DNA from: Pseudomonas akapageensis
Lineage (GTDB): Bacteria; Pseudomonadota; Gammaproteobacteria; Pseudomonadales; Pseudomonadaceae
NCBI RefSeq assembly: GCF_011355085.1
Contig: NZ_VXCP01000001.1
Span: forward strand, 262,285 to 326,284
Reading direction: 5' to 3'
Length of the DNA: 64,000 nucleotides
Below are positions 1-10,726 of the stretch, piece by piece. Both the position numbers and the translations under genes were made by a program. Position 1 is the first letter of the stretch, and the number at the start of each line of letters is the position of its first letter. Below the pieces are notes generated by a model. The model did no database searches. It had not been told where the DNA came from and was given only the letters and a program-made list of their open reading frames with translations.

Positions 1-1
1 C

Positions 2-346
2 CCCGAGCGCCTGCCTGGTGCTGCGCGCACGGCTGGCCTTTGGGTCGGGCGCCTGAAGCGCAGCTTCAACGCCATCAAGCAGGAAGTGGAACGCGAAATC
101 GGTGCCGACGAAATCCGTCGGCAACTGCACAATGAGCACATCCTTTCGCTGGAAAAGGAAGCCCAGAGGATCGCCAACCCACAGCCGGTAGCACCGCAAG
201 AGCCGGTTAAACCGCTGGCAACACCTGAAGCCGCCCAACCGGTCGTTGCCGGCCAAGCGGCCCTGCCAGAACAACCGGCACCCGCGCCTGTCACCAGCAC
301 CGCGCCTTCCTCCCACGACACGCCAACGCCACCGCGAGCCTCATGA
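2..346 (+). CDS. tatB: Sec-independent translocase protein TatB (3' part)
   Basis: The window opens inside this gene; 114 codons to a TGA remain, the start lies upstream. The visible part begins [20 protein letters not shown], the conserved region after the TatB membrane helix and hinge, followed by the amphipathic helix ([14 protein letters not shown]) and a Pro/Ala/Gln-rich variable tail ending PPRAS. TatB forms the TatBC receptor that binds twin-arginine signal peptides at the inner membrane. Its TGA overlaps the tatC start as ATGA, so tatB and tatC are translationally coupled. Identity rests on the helix sequence plus tatC next door. Confidence 0.93.
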   Translation, partial: PERLPGAARTAGLWVGRLKRSFNAIKQEVEREIGADEIRRQLHNEHILSLEKEAQRIANPQPVAPQEPVKPLATPEAAQPVVAGQAALPEQPAPAPVTSTAPSSHDTPTPPRAS

Positions 347-1140
347 GCGATATCCCGGAAAACGACCAGCAAATGCCGCTGGTCTCGCACCTGACTGAAC
401 TGCGTACTCGCCTGCTGCGTTGCGTAGCGGCTATCTTCCTGATCTTCCTGGGGTTGTTCTCCTTCGCTCAGCAGATCTACACCTTGGTCTCGGCTCCATT
501 GCGCCAATACCTGCCGGTCGGCGCAACGATGATCGCCACGGATGTGGCGTCACCATTCCTGACGCCGTTCAAGCTGACCATGATGGTCTCGCTGTTCCTG
601 GCGATTCCGCTGATCCTGCACCAGATCTGGGGTTTCATCGCACCGGGCCTGTACAAGCATGAAAAGCGCATCGCCGTGCCGTTGCTGATCTCCAGCATCT
701 TCCTGTTCTACGCCGGGATGGCATTTGCCTACTTCCTGGTGTTCCCGCTGATCTTCAAGTTCTTCGCCCATGCGACGCCCGAAGGTGTGTCGATGATGAC
801 GGATATCGCCAGTTACCTGGACTTCGTCATGACATTGTTCTTTGCCTTCGGCGTGGCGTTCGAGATACCGGTTGCCGTGGTCCTGCTGGTATGGATCGGC
901 GTGGTCGACGTCAAATACCTGAAGAAGATCCGCCCGTACGTGGTCATTGGCTGCTTCGTCGTGGGCATGATCCTGACTCCGCCGGACATCTTCTCCCAGA
1001 CCTTGCTGGCCGTGCCCATGTGGCTGCTGTTCGAGATCGGCGTGCTGTTTGGCGGCCTGATCAGAAAGCGCAGCGAGCACGATGAAGATTCGTCGACCGA
1101 CAACGACAGTAACGATCAGCCGCCAGCGACCCTGCCGTGA
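343..1140 (+). CDS. tatC: Sec-independent translocase protein TatC
   Basis: 265 aa, normal TatC length. The N-terminus carries the hallmark [15 protein letters not shown] (the HLxELRxRL motif that contacts the twin-arginine signal peptide), and six hydrophobic segments follow. The loop glutamate of the FEIPV motif is present. A charged Asp/Ser/Asn-rich tail of about 20 residues follows the last helix. TatC is the core of the inner-membrane receptor for folded, RR-signal-bearing proteins. The gene starts with ATG overlapping the tatB stop, and its TGA overlaps the GTG start of rsmE, so tatB-tatC-rsmE form a tightly packed operon. Confidence 0.97.
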   Translation: MSDIPENDQQMPLVSHLTELRTRLLRCVAAIFLIFLGLFSFAQQIYTLVSAPLRQYLPVGATMIATDVASPFLTPFKLTMMVSLFLAIPLILHQIWGFIAPGLYKHEKRIAVPLLISSIFLFYAGMAFAYFLVFPLIFKFFAHATPEGVSMMTDIASYLDFVMTLFFAFGVAFEIPVAVVLLVWIGVVDVKYLKKIRPYVVIGCFVVGMILTPPDIFSQTLLAVPMWLLFEIGVLFGGLIRKRSEHDEDSSTDNDSNDQPPATLP

Positions 1141-1844
1141 ACCTGCTGTTACTGGAACAGGCTGACTTCACGGCCGCTGATCGGGTAGTCCTGCGCGACC
1201 GACGCTTGACCCACATGCAAGAAGTCCACCGCTGTGCGGTGGGCGACAGCCTGCGTGTCGGCCAGCTTGGTGGCTTGATGGGGCGCGCCCAGGTGTTGCG
1301 CCTGGAAGACCATGAAGCCGAGCTGCAAGTCAGTCTCGACCAACCACCACCGGCCAAGCTTCCATTGACCCTGGTACTGGCCCTGCCCCGGCCCAAAATG
1401 CTCCGCAGGGTGCTGCAGACCGTCGCGGCCATGGGCGTACCCAGGCTGGTGCTCGTCAACAGCTATCGCGTGGAAAAAAGCTTCTGGCAAACGCCATTCC
1501 TCGAGCCCGAGGCACTTCGCGAACAACTGGTGCTGGGCCTGGAACAGGCGCGTGACAGCATCCTGCCCGAAGTGATCATCGAAAAGCGCTTCAAGCCCTT
1601 CGTCGAAGACCGTCTGCCGGCTATCGCCGCCGATACCCTCGGCCTGATCGGCCACCCCGGCGACTACCCGACCTGCCCCCGCGGGCTGGATGAGCCCGTG
1701 ACCCTGGCAATCGGCCCGGAAGGCGGCTGGATCCCCTACGAAGTCGACCTGCTGACCAAGGCCGGGCTGCAACCGGTGCAACTGGGCGAACGCATCCTGC
1801 GGGTCGAGACAGCCGTACCCGCCCTTCTTGCCCGATTATTCTGA
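1137..1844 (+). CDS. rsmE: 16S rRNA (uracil(1498)-N(3))-methyltransferase RsmE
   Basis: 235 aa, usual size. The N-terminal PUA-like region (to about residue 70) is followed by a SPOUT methyltransferase domain with the knot signature [14 protein letters not shown] and the C-terminal [20 protein letters not shown] that closes the SAM-binding knot. RsmE methylates N3 of U1498 in the small-subunit rRNA. The start is GTG overlapping the tatC TGA. Linkage of rsmE to tatC is, as I recall, conserved in Pseudomonas (PA5070-PA5071 in PAO1). Confidence 0.96.
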   Translation: MNLLLLEQADFTAADRVVLRDRRLTHMQEVHRCAVGDSLRVGQLGGLMGRAQVLRLEDHEAELQVSLDQPPPAKLPLTLVLALPRPKMLRRVLQTVAAMGVPRLVLVNSYRVEKSFWQTPFLEPEALREQLVLGLEQARDSILPEVIIEKRFKPFVEDRLPAIAADTLGLIGHPGDYPTCPRGLDEPVTLAIGPEGGWIPYEVDLLTKAGLQPVQLGERILRVETAVPALLARLF

Positions 1845-1861
1845 TTTAACGCTGCAGGACT

Positions 1862-1887
1862 TCAGTTTCCTTGACGCGCGCCGATGC
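1862..1887 (+). promoter_or_regulatory. Candidate FliA (sigma-28) promoter for the chemoreceptor gene
   Basis: TCAGTTT, 11 nt, then GCCGATGC. This fits the flagellar sigma-28 pattern TAAAGTTT-N11-GCCGATAA at the -10 core GCCGAT and the spacing, with a weaker -35. It lies about 50 nt before the chosen start of the methyl-accepting chemotaxis gene, a class often controlled by FliA. Inference from pattern only. Confidence 0.45.
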
Positions 1888-1936
1888 AATGGCGCCAGTC
1901 AACTAAACGTTCGGCCTAGTCGCCATGGAGTCTGTC

Positions 1937-3511
1937 ATGTACCGTTGGTTAGCCCAGAGTCTGGGAAACATAAGCGTCAATCGGAAACTCGGCATCGGCT
2001 TCGGCCTGGTGCTTCTACTGACGCTGTTCATCACTTTGACGGGCTGGCAAGGCCTGAACAAGATGCTGGAGCGCAGTAACAAACTCAGCGCGATTGCAAA
2101 CGTCAGCGACCTGACCCGAGACTTGCGCATCAGCCGCATGGGTTATCTGCTCGAACCAATGCCGCAAAATTCGACAGCGGTAGTGAAGACGCTCGATACT
2201 CTCGAACAGCACTTGCAAAGCGTCCGCACGCAGCTTGAGACCCCGGAAAGTATCGACATGGCCGACCGTCAACTGGGCGCAGTTGGCGAATATCGACGCA
2301 TTTTCAATGAAGTGAGCCATAGTCCGCCCCGGGCCGATAACTCTCAAGCGCTGGCACGCATGGAGCATCAGGGCCAAGTGTTGCTGGACATGAGCTCGCA
2401 AATGACCGCTTCAATGATCGCGCAACGCGGTAGCGAGATACACCAGGCCAAAACCCTGTTGGCCCTGGTCACGGCACTCGCACTGCTGTTCGGCGCCATT
2501 TGTGCCTGGGCCATCACCCGACAGATCGTCACCCCATTGCATCAGACCTTGAACGTGGTCGACCAGATCGCTGGCGGCGATTTGAGCCACGACCTGAAAT
2601 CCGAGCGCCGCGATGAGTTGGGCCAACTGCAGCGCAGCCTGCAACGCATGACCCTGAACCTGCGCGAACTGATCGGCGGCATCAGCGACGGCGTCACCCA
2701 GATCGCCAGCGCCGCCGAGCAGCTCTCGGCCGTTACCGAACAGACCAGCGCCGGGGTCAACAATCAGAAAGTGGAGACCGATCAGGTCGCCACGGCCATG
2801 AACGAGATGGCCGCGACGGTGCAGGAAGTCGCGCGCAATGCCGAGCAGGCTTCGGAGGCCGCCGTCGCCGCCGACCAGCAAGCCCGTGAAGGTGACAAGG
2901 TCGTGGGTGAAGCGATCAAGCAGATCGAGCGACTGGCAGCTGAAGTTGGCCAATCGACCCAGGCCATGAGCCAGCTCAAGCAGGAAAGCGACAAGATCGG
3001 TAGCGTGCTCGATGTGATCAAGTCCGTCGCCCAGCAGACCAACCTGCTGGCACTCAACGCGGCTATCGAAGCGGCCCGGGCCGGTGAAGCCGGGCGTGGC
3101 TTCGCCGTGGTGGCCGATGAAGTGCGCAGCCTGGCCCAGCGCACCCACAAATCCACCGAAGAAATTGAAGAACTGATTGCTGGCCTGCAGAGTGGCACCC
3201 AGCAGGTCGCCGGCGTCATGGATAACAGCCGCAGCCTGACCGACAGCAGCGTCGAGCTGACCCGTCGCGCCGGCAGCGCCCTGGCGACCATTACCCAGAC
3301 CGTATCGGCCATTCAGGGGATGAACCAGCAGATTGCCGCGGCGGCGCAGCAGCAGAGCTCGGTGGCTGAAGAGATCAACCGTAGCGTGTTGAATGTGCGG
3401 GATGTATCGGATCAGACGTCGGCGGCGAGTGAGGAGACGGCGGCATCCAGCGTTGAGCTGGCGCGGTTGGGGACGCATTTGCAGATGCTGGTTGGGAAGT
3501 TCAGGATCTGA
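1937..3511 (+). CDS. Methyl-accepting chemotaxis protein with short four-helix-bundle-like sensor
   Basis: 524 aa from ATG 1937, chosen because GGAG lies 6 nt upstream; an in-frame ATG at 1925 has no ribosome site. Order: cytoplasmic tip, TM1 (about residues 18-38), periplasmic sensor of about 130 residues, TM2 ([19 protein letters not shown], about 172-194), HAMP, then the signalling domain with the invariant hairpin [20 protein letters not shown]. It relays ligand binding to CheA/CheW. The sensor is too short for a double CACHE or HBM domain; its helical, Gln/Met/Leu-rich sequence suggests a 4HB-type fold. Ligand unknown. It follows rsmE, where PAO1 has the McpK receptor (from memory), but I cannot assume the same ligand because the sensor differs. 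Confidence 0.9.
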   Translation: MYRWLAQSLGNISVNRKLGIGFGLVLLLTLFITLTGWQGLNKMLERSNKLSAIANVSDLTRDLRISRMGYLLEPMPQNSTAVVKTLDTLEQHLQSVRTQLETPESIDMADRQLGAVGEYRRIFNEVSHSPPRADNSQALARMEHQGQVLLDMSSQMTASMIAQRGSEIHQAKTLLALVTALALLFGAICAWAITRQIVTPLHQTLNVVDQIAGGDLSHDLKSERRDELGQLQRSLQRMTLNLRELIGGISDGVTQIASAAEQLSAVTEQTSAGVNNQKVETDQVATAMNEMAATVQEVARNAEQASEAAVAADQQAREGDKVVGEAIKQIERLAAEVGQSTQAMSQLKQESDKIGSVLDVIKSVAQQTNLLALNAAIEAARAGEAGRGFAVVADEVRSLAQRTHKSTEEIEELIAGLQSGTQQVAGVMDNSRSLTDSSVELTRRAGSALATITQTVSAIQGMNQQIAAAAQQQSSVAEEINRSVLNVRDVSDQTSAASEETAASSVELARLGTHLQMLVGKFRI

Positions 3512-3526
3512 GGTTTTGGGTCGGCC

Positions 3527-3612
3527 CGGCCGGCCTCATCGCGGGCAAGCCCGCTCCCACAGGGTTCTGTGATCGCAACGACACCTCTGTGGGAGCTGGC
3601 TTGCCAGCGATA
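3527..3612. repeat. REP pair (inverted, two arm types)
   Basis: Left unit contains GCGGGCAAGCCCGC followed by TCCCACAG; the right unit, inverted, contains CTGTGGGA then GCTGGCTTGCCAGC. It fills the space between the chemoreceptor stop (3511) and the stop of the converging ABC ATPase gene (3617). It is one of six such loci here. It could act as a transcript-end stabiliser or a bidirectional terminator-like structure. Confidence 0.85.
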
Positions 3613-3616
3613 GCAA

Positions 3617-4351
3617 TTACAGCACTTGCCGCAAAAACGCCTGCGCCCGCAAATCCTTCGGCGCCGTAAAGAACTGCTCCGGCGGCGAGTCTTCCAGCAA
3701 CTTGCCGTGATCGAAAAACAGCACCCGATCCGCCACCTCACGGGCAAAGCCCATTTCATGGGTCACGCAGACCATGGTCATGCCTTCGACGGCCAGGGTT
3801 TTCATCACATCCAGCACTTCGCCGACCATTTCCGGGTCCAGCGCCGAGGTAGGTTCGTCGAACAACATGACCTTGGGGTCCATCGCCAACGCCCGGGCAA
3901 TGGCCACGCGCTGCTGCTGACCGCCGGAAAGGCGTGACGGGAACTCGTTGGCCTTCTGGCCGATGCCGACCTTCTCCAGCAGCATCCGCGCCTTGGCCTC
4001 ACGCTCCTGCTTGCCGCGCTTGCGCACCACTTTCTGCGCCAGACACAGGTTCTCCAGCACGGTCATGTGCGGGAACAGATTGAAATGCTGGAAGACCATG
4101 CCGACTTCACGGCGGTAGGCGTTGACGTCGGTCTTCGGGTCGACCAGTTGCAGGCCATCGATGCTGACCGTGCCCTCGTCGAAAGACTCCAGGCCATTGA
4201 GGCAACGCAGGAAGGTCGACTTGCCCGAGCCCGAGGGGCCCAGCACGACCAGCACTTCGCCCTTGGCCACATTGGTGCTGACATGATCGACCGCACGGAC
4301 GACCTGACCCCGGGTATCGAAGACTTTTACCAGATCGCGGACTTCAATCAC
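3617..4351 (-). CDS. Polar amino-acid ABC transporter, ATP-binding protein
   Basis: 244 aa, typical of the GlnQ/HisP/AapP family (PAAT). Motifs in order: Walker [10 protein letters not shown] (about residues 38-46), Q-loop [17 protein letters not shown], signature [15 protein letters not shown], Walker [15 protein letters not shown] and the switch His in [10 protein letters not shown]. It energises uptake by the adjacent permease and binding protein. Its start overlaps the permease stop by 8 nt, so the three genes form one minus-strand operon (binding protein, permease, ATPase). Automated annotation usually says glutamine; the substrate cannot be fixed from sequence. Confidence 0.93.
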   Translation of the reverse strand: MIEVRDLVKVFDTRGQVVRAVDHVSTNVAKGEVLVVLGPSGSGKSTFLRCLNGLESFDEGTVSIDGLQLVDPKTDVNAYRREVGMVFQHFNLFPHMTVLENLCLAQKVVRKRGKQEREAKARMLLEKVGIGQKANEFPSRLSGGQQQRVAIARALAMDPKVMLFDEPTSALDPEMVGEVLDVMKTLAVEGMTMVCVTHEMGFAREVADRVLFFDHGKLLEDSPPEQFFTAPKDLRAQAFLRQVL

Positions 4352-5306
4352 TTTGCGCGAGCCTCCGTTCTAGCCGGCTGGCGAAGTGCGACAGCGGCAG
4401 GTTGATAAGCAGATACAGGCCCGCGACGCAGAACCAGATCTCAAAGGTCGAGAAAGACGTGGTAATGGCTTCCCGACCGCTCTTGGTCAGCTCGGTGATG
4501 GCAATGACCGAGACCAGCGAGGTGTCCTTGACCAGACTGATGAACTGCCCCGCCAGCGGTGGCAGGACACGCTTGAACGCCTGCGGCAGAACCACATGGC
4601 GCATCGACTGGCCCGCGCTCAGGCCCAGCGAGCGTGCCGCCTCGCCCTGGCCACGGGCAATCGACTGGACGCCTGCACGCACGATTTCGGCGACATAGGC
4701 GCCGGTGAACAAGGCCAGAGCCGCCACGCCGGCAAACTCGCGGGACAGGTTCAATACCGTACCGATAAAGAAGTAAAAGATGAAGATCTGCACCAGCAGC
4801 GGCGTACCGCGCACCAGTTCGACATAGACCGTGGACAGGTCACGCAGGGTCGGGTTGTTGGATAGCCGGCACAGACCGGCCACCAGCCCGATCAGCAGCC
4901 CCAGAACACCCGAAGCCAGAGAGATCCACACCGTGGTCCAAAGCCCCCAGGCCAGCGGCCCGGCAGCCCAATGGCGGGTGACGCCGATCAGGTCGCCTTC
5001 GGCAACATCGTCGCCCTTGGCCAGTTGCAGGCTGTCGTGGTCGACTTCGAGTACTTGCTCGCCGCCGTCTTCGTCACGCAGCGTCACCGAGGCCAGATCG
5101 CCCTGCCGGGTGATGGCCTCGACCTTGCCATAGCCGGCTGCGCGGTGCGCTTCTTCGGCATGGTAGGCGAAATACTGAGGGACGCGATTCCAGCGCCACT
5201 CGTATGAAATCATCGAGGTCGCAAAATACAGGCTGCAGGCCAGGCCAATCAGGACCAGCGCCGTCAGCCCGTGCCAGGGCCACTGGGCTTTCTTGTGTTT
5301 GATCAC
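4344..5306 (-). CDS. Polar amino-acid ABC transporter permease with periplasmic insertion
   Basis: 320 aa from GTG 5306 (GGAA 8 nt upstream, giving an N-terminus of the form [12 protein letters not shown]); a TTG at 5360 would add 18 residues but has a poor ribosome site. TM1 is followed by about 90 mostly soluble residues ([20 protein letters not shown] through [10 protein letters not shown]), then a standard HisMQ permease domain with the EAA loop [20 protein letters not shown]. Usual GlnP-like permeases are about 220 aa, so the extra N-terminal segment is notable. One permease only, so presumably a homodimer. It sits between binding protein and ATPase genes. Confidence 0.9.
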   Translation of the reverse strand: MIKHKKAQWPWHGLTALVLIGLACSLYFATSMISYEWRWNRVPQYFAYHAEEAHRAAGYGKVEAITRQGDLASVTLRDEDGGEQVLEVDHDSLQLAKGDDVAEGDLIGVTRHWAAGPLAWGLWTTVWISLASGVLGLLIGLVAGLCRLSNNPTLRDLSTVYVELVRGTPLLVQIFIFYFFIGTVLNLSREFAGVAALALFTGAYVAEIVRAGVQSIARGQGEAARSLGLSAGQSMRHVVLPQAFKRVLPPLAGQFISLVKDTSLVSVIAITELTKSGREAITTSFSTFEIWFCVAGLYLLINLPLSHFASRLERRLAQSD

Positions 5307-5381
5307 AGGTGTGTTCCGTAAAAGCGAACGCGCAGGACCGGCCTGCGCGTTGGGTTTCAAGCCAGGATGAACGCCGGGGCG

Positions 5382-6182
5382 TTATTCCATGTCCTTGAGC
5401 CAGGCGGTGTCTTTAAACCACTTGTCATGGATACGGTCGTAGGTGCCGTCTTCACGAATCTGGTGCAGGAAATTGTTGATGAAGTTGATGCTGTCGTAGT
5501 CACCTTTCTTCAGGCCGAATGCCAGTGGCTCGTAGGTGAACGGCTGGTCGAGGAACAGCAGCTTGCCGTTACCGGCCTTGTTCACGGCCACGACGTTGTA
5601 CGGGGCATCGTAGATGAAGGCGTCAGCCTTGCCGTTGACCACATCCATGACCGCTTCCTGCTCATTGTCATAGCCATGGTACTGGGCTTTGGAAATCAGC
5701 TTCTTGGCGACCATCTCGCCGGTAGTGCCGACCTTCGAGGTGATACGGTAGTCGGCCGTGTTCAAGTCTTTGTAGGACTTGATCTTGTCAGCCAGTTCCT
5801 TGCGAATCAGCAGGGTTTGCCCGACGACGATGAAGGGTTCACTGAAGTTCAGGCGCAGGTTGCGCTCCTGGGTCAGGGTCATGCCGCTGCCGATCATGTC
5901 GAACTTGCCGGTCAGCAGGGCCGGGATAATGCCGTCGTAACTGGTGGACACCAGCTCCAGCTTGACGCCCATGGCCTTGGCCATGGCTTTGAGCAGGTCC
6001 ACTTCGAAGCCGATGATTTCACCACGCTTGTTGGTCATCTCGAACGGCATGTAGGTCGGGTCCATGCCCACCCGCAGGGTGCCGTTCTTGACCGCATCAT
6101 CAATCGCGCCAGCCTGGGCGGCGCTAACCCCGATCCACGCCGAGACGCCCAACAGCAGCATCGACAGATACTTCTTCATCAT
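5382..6182 (-). CDS. Amino-acid ABC transporter, periplasmic substrate-binding protein
   Basis: 266 aa from ATG 6182 (AGGGGA 7 nt upstream; a second ATG follows directly). Signal peptide MMKKYLSMLLLGVSAWIGVS...AQA, then an SBP_bac_3 domain: LRVGMDPTYMPFE, GEIIGFEVDLLKAMAKAMGV and the DMIGSGMTLTQERNL loop, whose Arg/Thr groups bind amino-acid carboxylates in this family. It delivers the ligand to the permease encoded downstream. The gap to the permease start is about 75 nt. Ligand class amino acid; exact ligand not determinable. Confidence 0.92.
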   Translation of the reverse strand: MMKKYLSMLLLGVSAWIGVSAAQAGAIDDAVKNGTLRVGMDPTYMPFEMTNKRGEIIGFEVDLLKAMAKAMGVKLELVSTSYDGIIPALLTGKFDMIGSGMTLTQERNLRLNFSEPFIVVGQTLLIRKELADKIKSYKDLNTADYRITSKVGTTGEMVAKKLISKAQYHGYDNEQEAVMDVVNGKADAFIYDAPYNVVAVNKAGNGKLLFLDQPFTYEPLAFGLKKGDYDSINFINNFLHQIREDGTYDRIHDKWFKDTAWLKDME

Positions 6183-6256
6183 CACCCAGTCCCCTGGCAA
6201 AAAATCTCGTGAAATGGGGTGCGCATTCCCCGGCAGACCCGGGCGAAAATGTCCGG

Positions 6257-6275
6257 CGCACCAACAAGGGGTGCG
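6257..6275. promoter_or_regulatory. Inverted repeat upstream of amino-acid ABC operon
   Basis: CGCACC, 7 nt, GGTGCG: a perfect 6-bp inverted repeat 75 nt before the binding-protein start. The half-sites are those of NtrC sites (GCACC/GGTGC), but NtrC sites have a 5-nt spacer, so it may be a different operator or a relaxed site. No clear -24/-12 element was found next to it. Confidence 0.35.
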
Positions 6276-6337
6276 ATCCTAACGTACTCGCGGAGCAGTA
6301 CAAGGCTGGGATGAGAATTTGTTACACCTTGAAAGCA

Positions 6338-6376
6338 GAAAAGCGGTCACTTCCATGTAGGAAATGACCGCTTTTC
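6338..6376 (-). terminator. Rho-independent terminator for opgGH
   Basis: GAAAAGCGGTCA pairs with TGACCGCTTTTC (12 bp) around a 15-nt loop that can itself fold (TTCC/GGAA). On the minus strand the right-hand side ends in TTTTC. It lies 40 nt after the opgH stop; A/T tracts on both sides could make it bidirectional. Confidence 0.75.
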
Positions 6377-6417
6377 GCAAACCACGCCCCTGAACAATCT
6401 GCTCAAGGGCGCTACTT

Positions 6418-8994
6418 TCAGGCGTTCGCCAGGGTAGGCTGCAGCGAAGCCTGCTCAGGCCGCAGGGGCAGCAATGGCGAGTGCGGATCGGCTTCGATCG
6501 AACGACGCCAGGCGCTCAACCAAGGCTCGTTCTGCTCGCTCCAGACCAGCGCATGCAGCCGTGCCAGCGCGACCGGGTCGCTCAGCAGGGCCAGACGCGT
6601 AGCCCCGTCGAGTTGCTCCGGTCCGACTTTCAACGCTTGCCTTACACGTTCGGCGCGCAGCCACTCCACAGGCTCGGCCTGGGTATGGCGGGCTGTGGCC
6701 AGGGCACAGGCCAGGGCGTTCTGCTGAGGGTCGACCACGGCGCGAACGAAACCGTCATGCAGGGCATGCCAGCGGTTCTCGTGGGTGTACTGGTCGGTTG
6801 CCAGCAGCTCATGGGGCGTGGCGTATTCCTCGGGAATCAGGAACAGGCTCTCGTCCTTGGCGCGCAGGCCCAGCTTGACCCGGCTGGAAATCACCGAGAC
6901 CGGAATCGACAGCATCAAGGAGCCGACGATCGGCACCAGCCACCACAGGAAGCTCGGGTTCAGAGAAGCAACCAGCAATGCCCAGGCCGCACCCAGCAGG
7001 GTTTGCGGACCATGGCGACGGACGGCTTCGCTCCATGGAGTCGAATCGTCGTCACGCTGCGGCGAGTTCCAGGTCGCGGCCCAGCCCAGGAACGCAGCCA
7101 GTACGAAACGGGTGTGGAACAGCATGCGCACCGGCGCCAGCAACATCGAGAAGAGCATCTCGAGCAGCATCGACAAGGTCACCTTGAAGCGCCCGCCGAA
7201 CTCTTTCGCGCCCTTGGCCCAGATCAGGATCACACTGAGCAGCTTGGGCAGGAACAGCAGCACGATCGTCGTCGAAAACAGCGCGATGGCCTTGTCCGGG
7301 TGCCATTGCGGCCACAGCGGATAAAGCTGGCGTGGCTCGAGGAAGTACTGCGGCTCCATCAAGGTATTGACCGCCAGCAGCGCCGTCGACAACACCAGGA
7401 AGAAGAACCACAACGGCGCCGACAGGTAGGACATCACGCCGGTCAGGAACACCGCGCGGTGTACCGGGTGCATGCCCTTGACCAGGAACAGGCGGAAGTT
7501 CATCAGGTTGCCGTGACACCAGCGGCGATCGCGCTTGAGCTCGTCGAGCAGGTTGGGCGGCAGCTCTTCGTAACTGCCTGGCAGATCGTACGCGATCCAC
7601 ACGCCCCAGCCGGCGCGACGCATCAGAGCAGCCTCGACGAAGTCGTGAGACAGGATCGCACCGGCGAACGCGCCCTTGCCGGGCAGCGGCGCCAGGGCGC
7701 AGTGCTCGATGAAGGGTTTCATCCGGATGATCGCGTTGTGGCCCCAATAGTGGGACTCACCCAGCTGCCAGAAGTGCAGGCCAGCAGTGAACAGCGGCCC
7801 ATAGACACGGGTCGCGAACTGCTGCATGCGCGCATAGAGGGTATCCATGCCCGACGCCTTCGGCGCGGTCTGGATGATCCCCGCATCCGGGGTCGCTTCC
7901 ATCAGGCGAACCAGGCTGGTCAAGCATTCGCCACTCATCACGCTGTCGGCGTCGAGCACCACCATATAGCGGTAATCGCTGCCCCAGCGACGGCAGAAGT
8001 CATCGAGGTTGCCACTCTTGCGTTTGACCCGGCGGCGACGGCGACGGTAGAAGATCCGCCCAAAGCCCTTGGCTTCGCGGCAGACTTCCAGCCAGGCCTG
8101 TTGCTCGGCCACGGCGATATCGGTGTCGTTGGTATCGCTGAGCACGAAGAAGTCGAAGCGGTCAAGGTCACCGGTAGCCGCCACCGACTCGAAGGTCGCC
8201 CGCAGTCCCGCAAATACCCGGGGCACGTCTTCGTTGCAGATCGGCATGACAATGGCGGTGCGCGCATCGGCACTGATCGGCTCGTTGCCGGCACTGGCAC
8301 CGGAGATGCGATATTTATCGCGCCCGGTGAGCAGCTCGAGAAAGCCCATCAGGGCCGTCCAGAAGCCCGCCGAAACCCAGCAGAACAGGATTCCGAACAG
8401 AATCAGGATGCTGGTCTGCAGCGCATAGGGCAGTACCTGCTGAGCGGTCTGCAGCAACGGCTGTTGGGTGATTTCCTCCAGATCGACGAAGGACCAGCCC
8501 TGGTACGGCATGATGCCTTTCATGTACCAGCCGGCGACGACGGTCTGGCCAAGCATCAATGCCAGCAGAATATAGCGGCGCATCGAACCGACCCAGCGCC
8601 AGCGTGCCGACGGCAGCTCGCGCTTGGCCGGTGCGGGCGCATTCTTGCGCCCGGTCAGCCTGCGCCAGCCACGGACCAGGATATTGGTCCGCCACGGCTC
8701 GGGGATTACTCGGGTGCGGCGGATCGGCGGGGTCGCCTTCAACCGGACCCGGCCGCTGGCATCGAGGCCGAGCATCTCGGCCTCTTCCAACTCGGCCGCA
8801 CTGTTGAGTGTCAGGCGACGGCCGACCGAGGCTTGCACCGCTTCGGCCTCCTCGCTGACAGGCTGTGCAGACAAATGCGCATGCAGCTCGCTAAAGGACT
8901 TGCAGCGTGCGAGTTCCGCGCGCTGCTCTTCACTCAAGGGCAGATGTGCCAGGTACTCGCTCAGAGACTCTGGCCGTGCTGGAGAATTACTCAT
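6418..8994 (-). CDS. opgH: Glucans biosynthesis glucosyltransferase H
   Basis: 858 aa, typical OpgH/MdoH. Cytoplasmic N-terminal region, two TM helices near residues 140-215, a large GT2 glycosyltransferase domain ([33 protein letters not shown] with the DxD-type aspartates; [19 protein letters not shown]; the RDRRWCHGN form of the Q/RxxRW motif), then several C-terminal TM helices. It polymerises the beta-1,2 glucose backbone of osmoregulated periplasmic glucans from UDP-glucose and translocates it. The ATG overlaps the opgG stop by 8 nt, so opgG-opgH are one operon ended by a hairpin at 6338-6376. Confidence 0.96.
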   Translation of the reverse strand: MSNSPARPESLSEYLAHLPLSEEQRAELARCKSFSELHAHLSAQPVSEEAEAVQASVGRRLTLNSAAELEEAEMLGLDASGRVRLKATPPIRRTRVIPEPWRTNILVRGWRRLTGRKNAPAPAKRELPSARWRWVGSMRRYILLALMLGQTVVAGWYMKGIMPYQGWSFVDLEEITQQPLLQTAQQVLPYALQTSILILFGILFCWVSAGFWTALMGFLELLTGRDKYRISGASAGNEPISADARTAIVMPICNEDVPRVFAGLRATFESVAATGDLDRFDFFVLSDTNDTDIAVAEQQAWLEVCREAKGFGRIFYRRRRRRVKRKSGNLDDFCRRWGSDYRYMVVLDADSVMSGECLTSLVRLMEATPDAGIIQTAPKASGMDTLYARMQQFATRVYGPLFTAGLHFWQLGESHYWGHNAIIRMKPFIEHCALAPLPGKGAFAGAILSHDFVEAALMRRAGWGVWIAYDLPGSYEELPPNLLDELKRDRRWCHGNLMNFRLFLVKGMHPVHRAVFLTGVMSYLSAPLWFFFLVLSTALLAVNTLMEPQYFLEPRQLYPLWPQWHPDKAIALFSTTIVLLFLPKLLSVILIWAKGAKEFGGRFKVTLSMLLEMLFSMLLAPVRMLFHTRFVLAAFLGWAATWNSPQRDDDSTPWSEAVRRHGPQTLLGAAWALLVASLNPSFLWWLVPIVGSLMLSIPVSVISSRVKLGLRAKDESLFLIPEEYATPHELLATDQYTHENRWHALHDGFVRAVVDPQQNALACALATARHTQAEPVEWLRAERVRQALKVGPEQLDGATRLALLSDPVALARLHALVWSEQNEPWLSAWRRSIEADPHSPLLPLRPEQASLQPTLANA

Positions 8995-10726
8995 CGGCAG
9001 ACAACTGATAGCTCCAGGTTTCGGTCAGGACTTGTTCGGTCTTGGCCGGCACCTCAGGGGTTGGCGTCGCCTGGTCGGCAGCTGGCTGCTCGGCAGGCTT
9101 GTCAGTCTTCTCGTCCTTGGCCACGACTTTTTTGGCTGCGACTTTGTCCTGTTTGGCCAGGGCCACTGTCTTGGCAGATTCTGCCGGCGGCGGCAGGTCC
9201 TTGACCAATGCGGCACGCATCTCGACCGCCTTGCTCGGATCCTTGACCTTCAGGCGCAGCGTCAGACGCCAGCCCTTGGTTTCAGGGTTGTAGCGCAAGT
9301 TGTTCTCGACCAGTTCGGCGTTGTCATCGACGCTGACCTGGCTGCGTACGGCGGCGTCTTCAGGCAGAGCCTTGAGGACCGGACCTTCGAAGTCGACCAG
9401 GAAGGCAACGCTGCCGTCGGGCTGGCGAATCAGGTTGGACTGCTTCACGTCACCGGTCGAGCGCAGGGTCTGCTTGACCCAGCCGAGGTCCTGCGGATGC
9501 AATTCCTCTTCGTCAATAGTCCAGTGTAGACGGTAGTCGTAATCGAATGGTTGACCCGGTTCAGGCAGCTTCTCCGGGCTCCAGAAGGCAACGATGTTGT
9601 CGTTGGTTTCATCGGCAGTCGGAATTTCGACCAGATCGACGGTGCCCTTGCCCCAATCGCCCTTCGGCTCGATCCAGGCGCTTGGGCGCAGGTCGTAGCG
9701 GTCGTCGAGGTCTTCGAAGCGGCCGAAATCACGATTGCGCTGCAACAGGCCGAAACCACGCGGGTTTTCCACGCTGAAGTTGCTGACGGCCAGGTGTTTC
9801 GGGTTGTTCAGCGGACGCCAGATCCATTCGCCATTGCCGGCGTGGATGGACAGGCCTTCGGAGTCATGCAGCTCGTGACGGTAGTTGAGAACCTTCGACG
9901 GCTGGTTGGTGCCGAACAGGAACATGCTGGTCAACGGAGCAATACCCAGGCGGCCGACGTGGTCACGCAGGTAGACGCGGGATTTGACGTCGACGATGGT
10001 ATCGCTGCCGGGACGCAGGATCAGCTTGTAGGCACCGGTGGAGCGCGGCGAATCGAGCAGCGCATAGATCACCAGTTGCTTGTCTTCAGGCTTCGGACGC
10101 TCGACCCAGAACTCGGTGAAGCGCGGGAACTCTTCGCCCGACGGCAGCGCGGTGTCGATGGCCAGGCCACGGGCCGACAGACCATAGACGTGGCCCTTGC
10201 CGACGACGCGGAAGTAGCTCGCGCCCAGCAGGGTCATGACTTCGTCCTGCTTGTCGGCCTTGTTGATCGGGTACAACACCCGGAAACCAGCCCAGCCCAG
10301 CTTTTCGGTGGCCTTGGGGTCGAATTTCACGTCAGCGAAATCGAACCGGCTCGGGTCGTACTTGATCTCTTCGACCGTGTTGGCAGTGATTTCGTTGATT
10401 TTGACCGGCGTGTCGAAATGCATGCCCTGATGGTAGAAGGACAGCTTGAACGGGGTCTTTTCGTCAGCCCACTGGGCCTTGCCTTCGAGGAAGCGAATCT
10501 TCTGGTAGTCCGCGAACTTCATGTCGCGGAACTCATTCGGCAGATTGCTTTTCGGTGCCTCGTACTTCTGCCCGGCAAGGTCTTTGGCCTTGGCCGCCAC
10601 ATCGTCAAGGTTGAACGCCCAGAGCTGGCCGGCGCCGAACATACAGATCAGCGCGGACCCCGCCAACAGGGCGCTACGCAACCGCTTGCCGGGTGTTCTT
10701 GGTGCATTACAGGGACTAACAATCAC
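8987..10726 (-). CDS. opgG: Glucans biosynthesis protein G (periplasmic)
   Basis: 579 aa from GTG 10726 (GAGG 7 nt upstream). Signal peptide [23 protein letters not shown], then the MdoG domain beginning [19 protein letters not shown] and running to about residue 500, with motifs typical of periplasmic OPG branching or tailoring proteins ([20 protein letters not shown]). After the domain comes a Lys/Ala/Pro-rich linker of about 55 residues, then [11 protein letters not shown]. OpgG is needed with OpgH for glucan synthesis. The C-terminal tail makes it longer than the E. coli protein (about 511 aa). The 263 bp between this start and dtd hold its promoter; I recognise no specific site there. 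Confidence 0.95.
   Translation of the reverse strand: MIVSPCNAPRTPGKRLRSALLAGSALICMFGAGQLWAFNLDDVAAKAKDLAGQKYEAPKSNLPNEFRDMKFADYQKIRFLEGKAQWADEKTPFKLSFYHQGMHFDTPVKINEITANTVEEIKYDPSRFDFADVKFDPKATEKLGWAGFRVLYPINKADKQDEVMTLLGASYFRVVGKGHVYGLSARGLAIDTALPSGEEFPRFTEFWVERPKPEDKQLVIYALLDSPRSTGAYKLILRPGSDTIVDVKSRVYLRDHVGRLGIAPLTSMFLFGTNQPSKVLNYRHELHDSEGLSIHAGNGEWIWRPLNNPKHLAVSNFSVENPRGFGLLQRNRDFGRFEDLDDRYDLRPSAWIEPKGDWGKGTVDLVEIPTADETNDNIVAFWSPEKLPEPGQPFDYDYRLHWTIDEEELHPQDLGWVKQTLRSTGDVKQSNLIRQPDGSVAFLVDFEGPVLKALPEDAAVRSQVSVDDNAELVENNLRYNPETKGWRLTLRLKVKDPSKAVEMRAALVKDLPPPAESAKTVALAKQDKVAAKKVVAKDEKTDKPAEQPAADQATPTPEVPAKTEQVLTETWSYQLSADE

Noticed and set aside
6481..9204. 907-codon open frame on the plus strand opposite opgH
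   Set aside because: It is the antisense of opgH in a high-GC gene; the translation is Gln/Arg/His-rich without domain signatures, and opgH on the other strand is a clear full-length family member.
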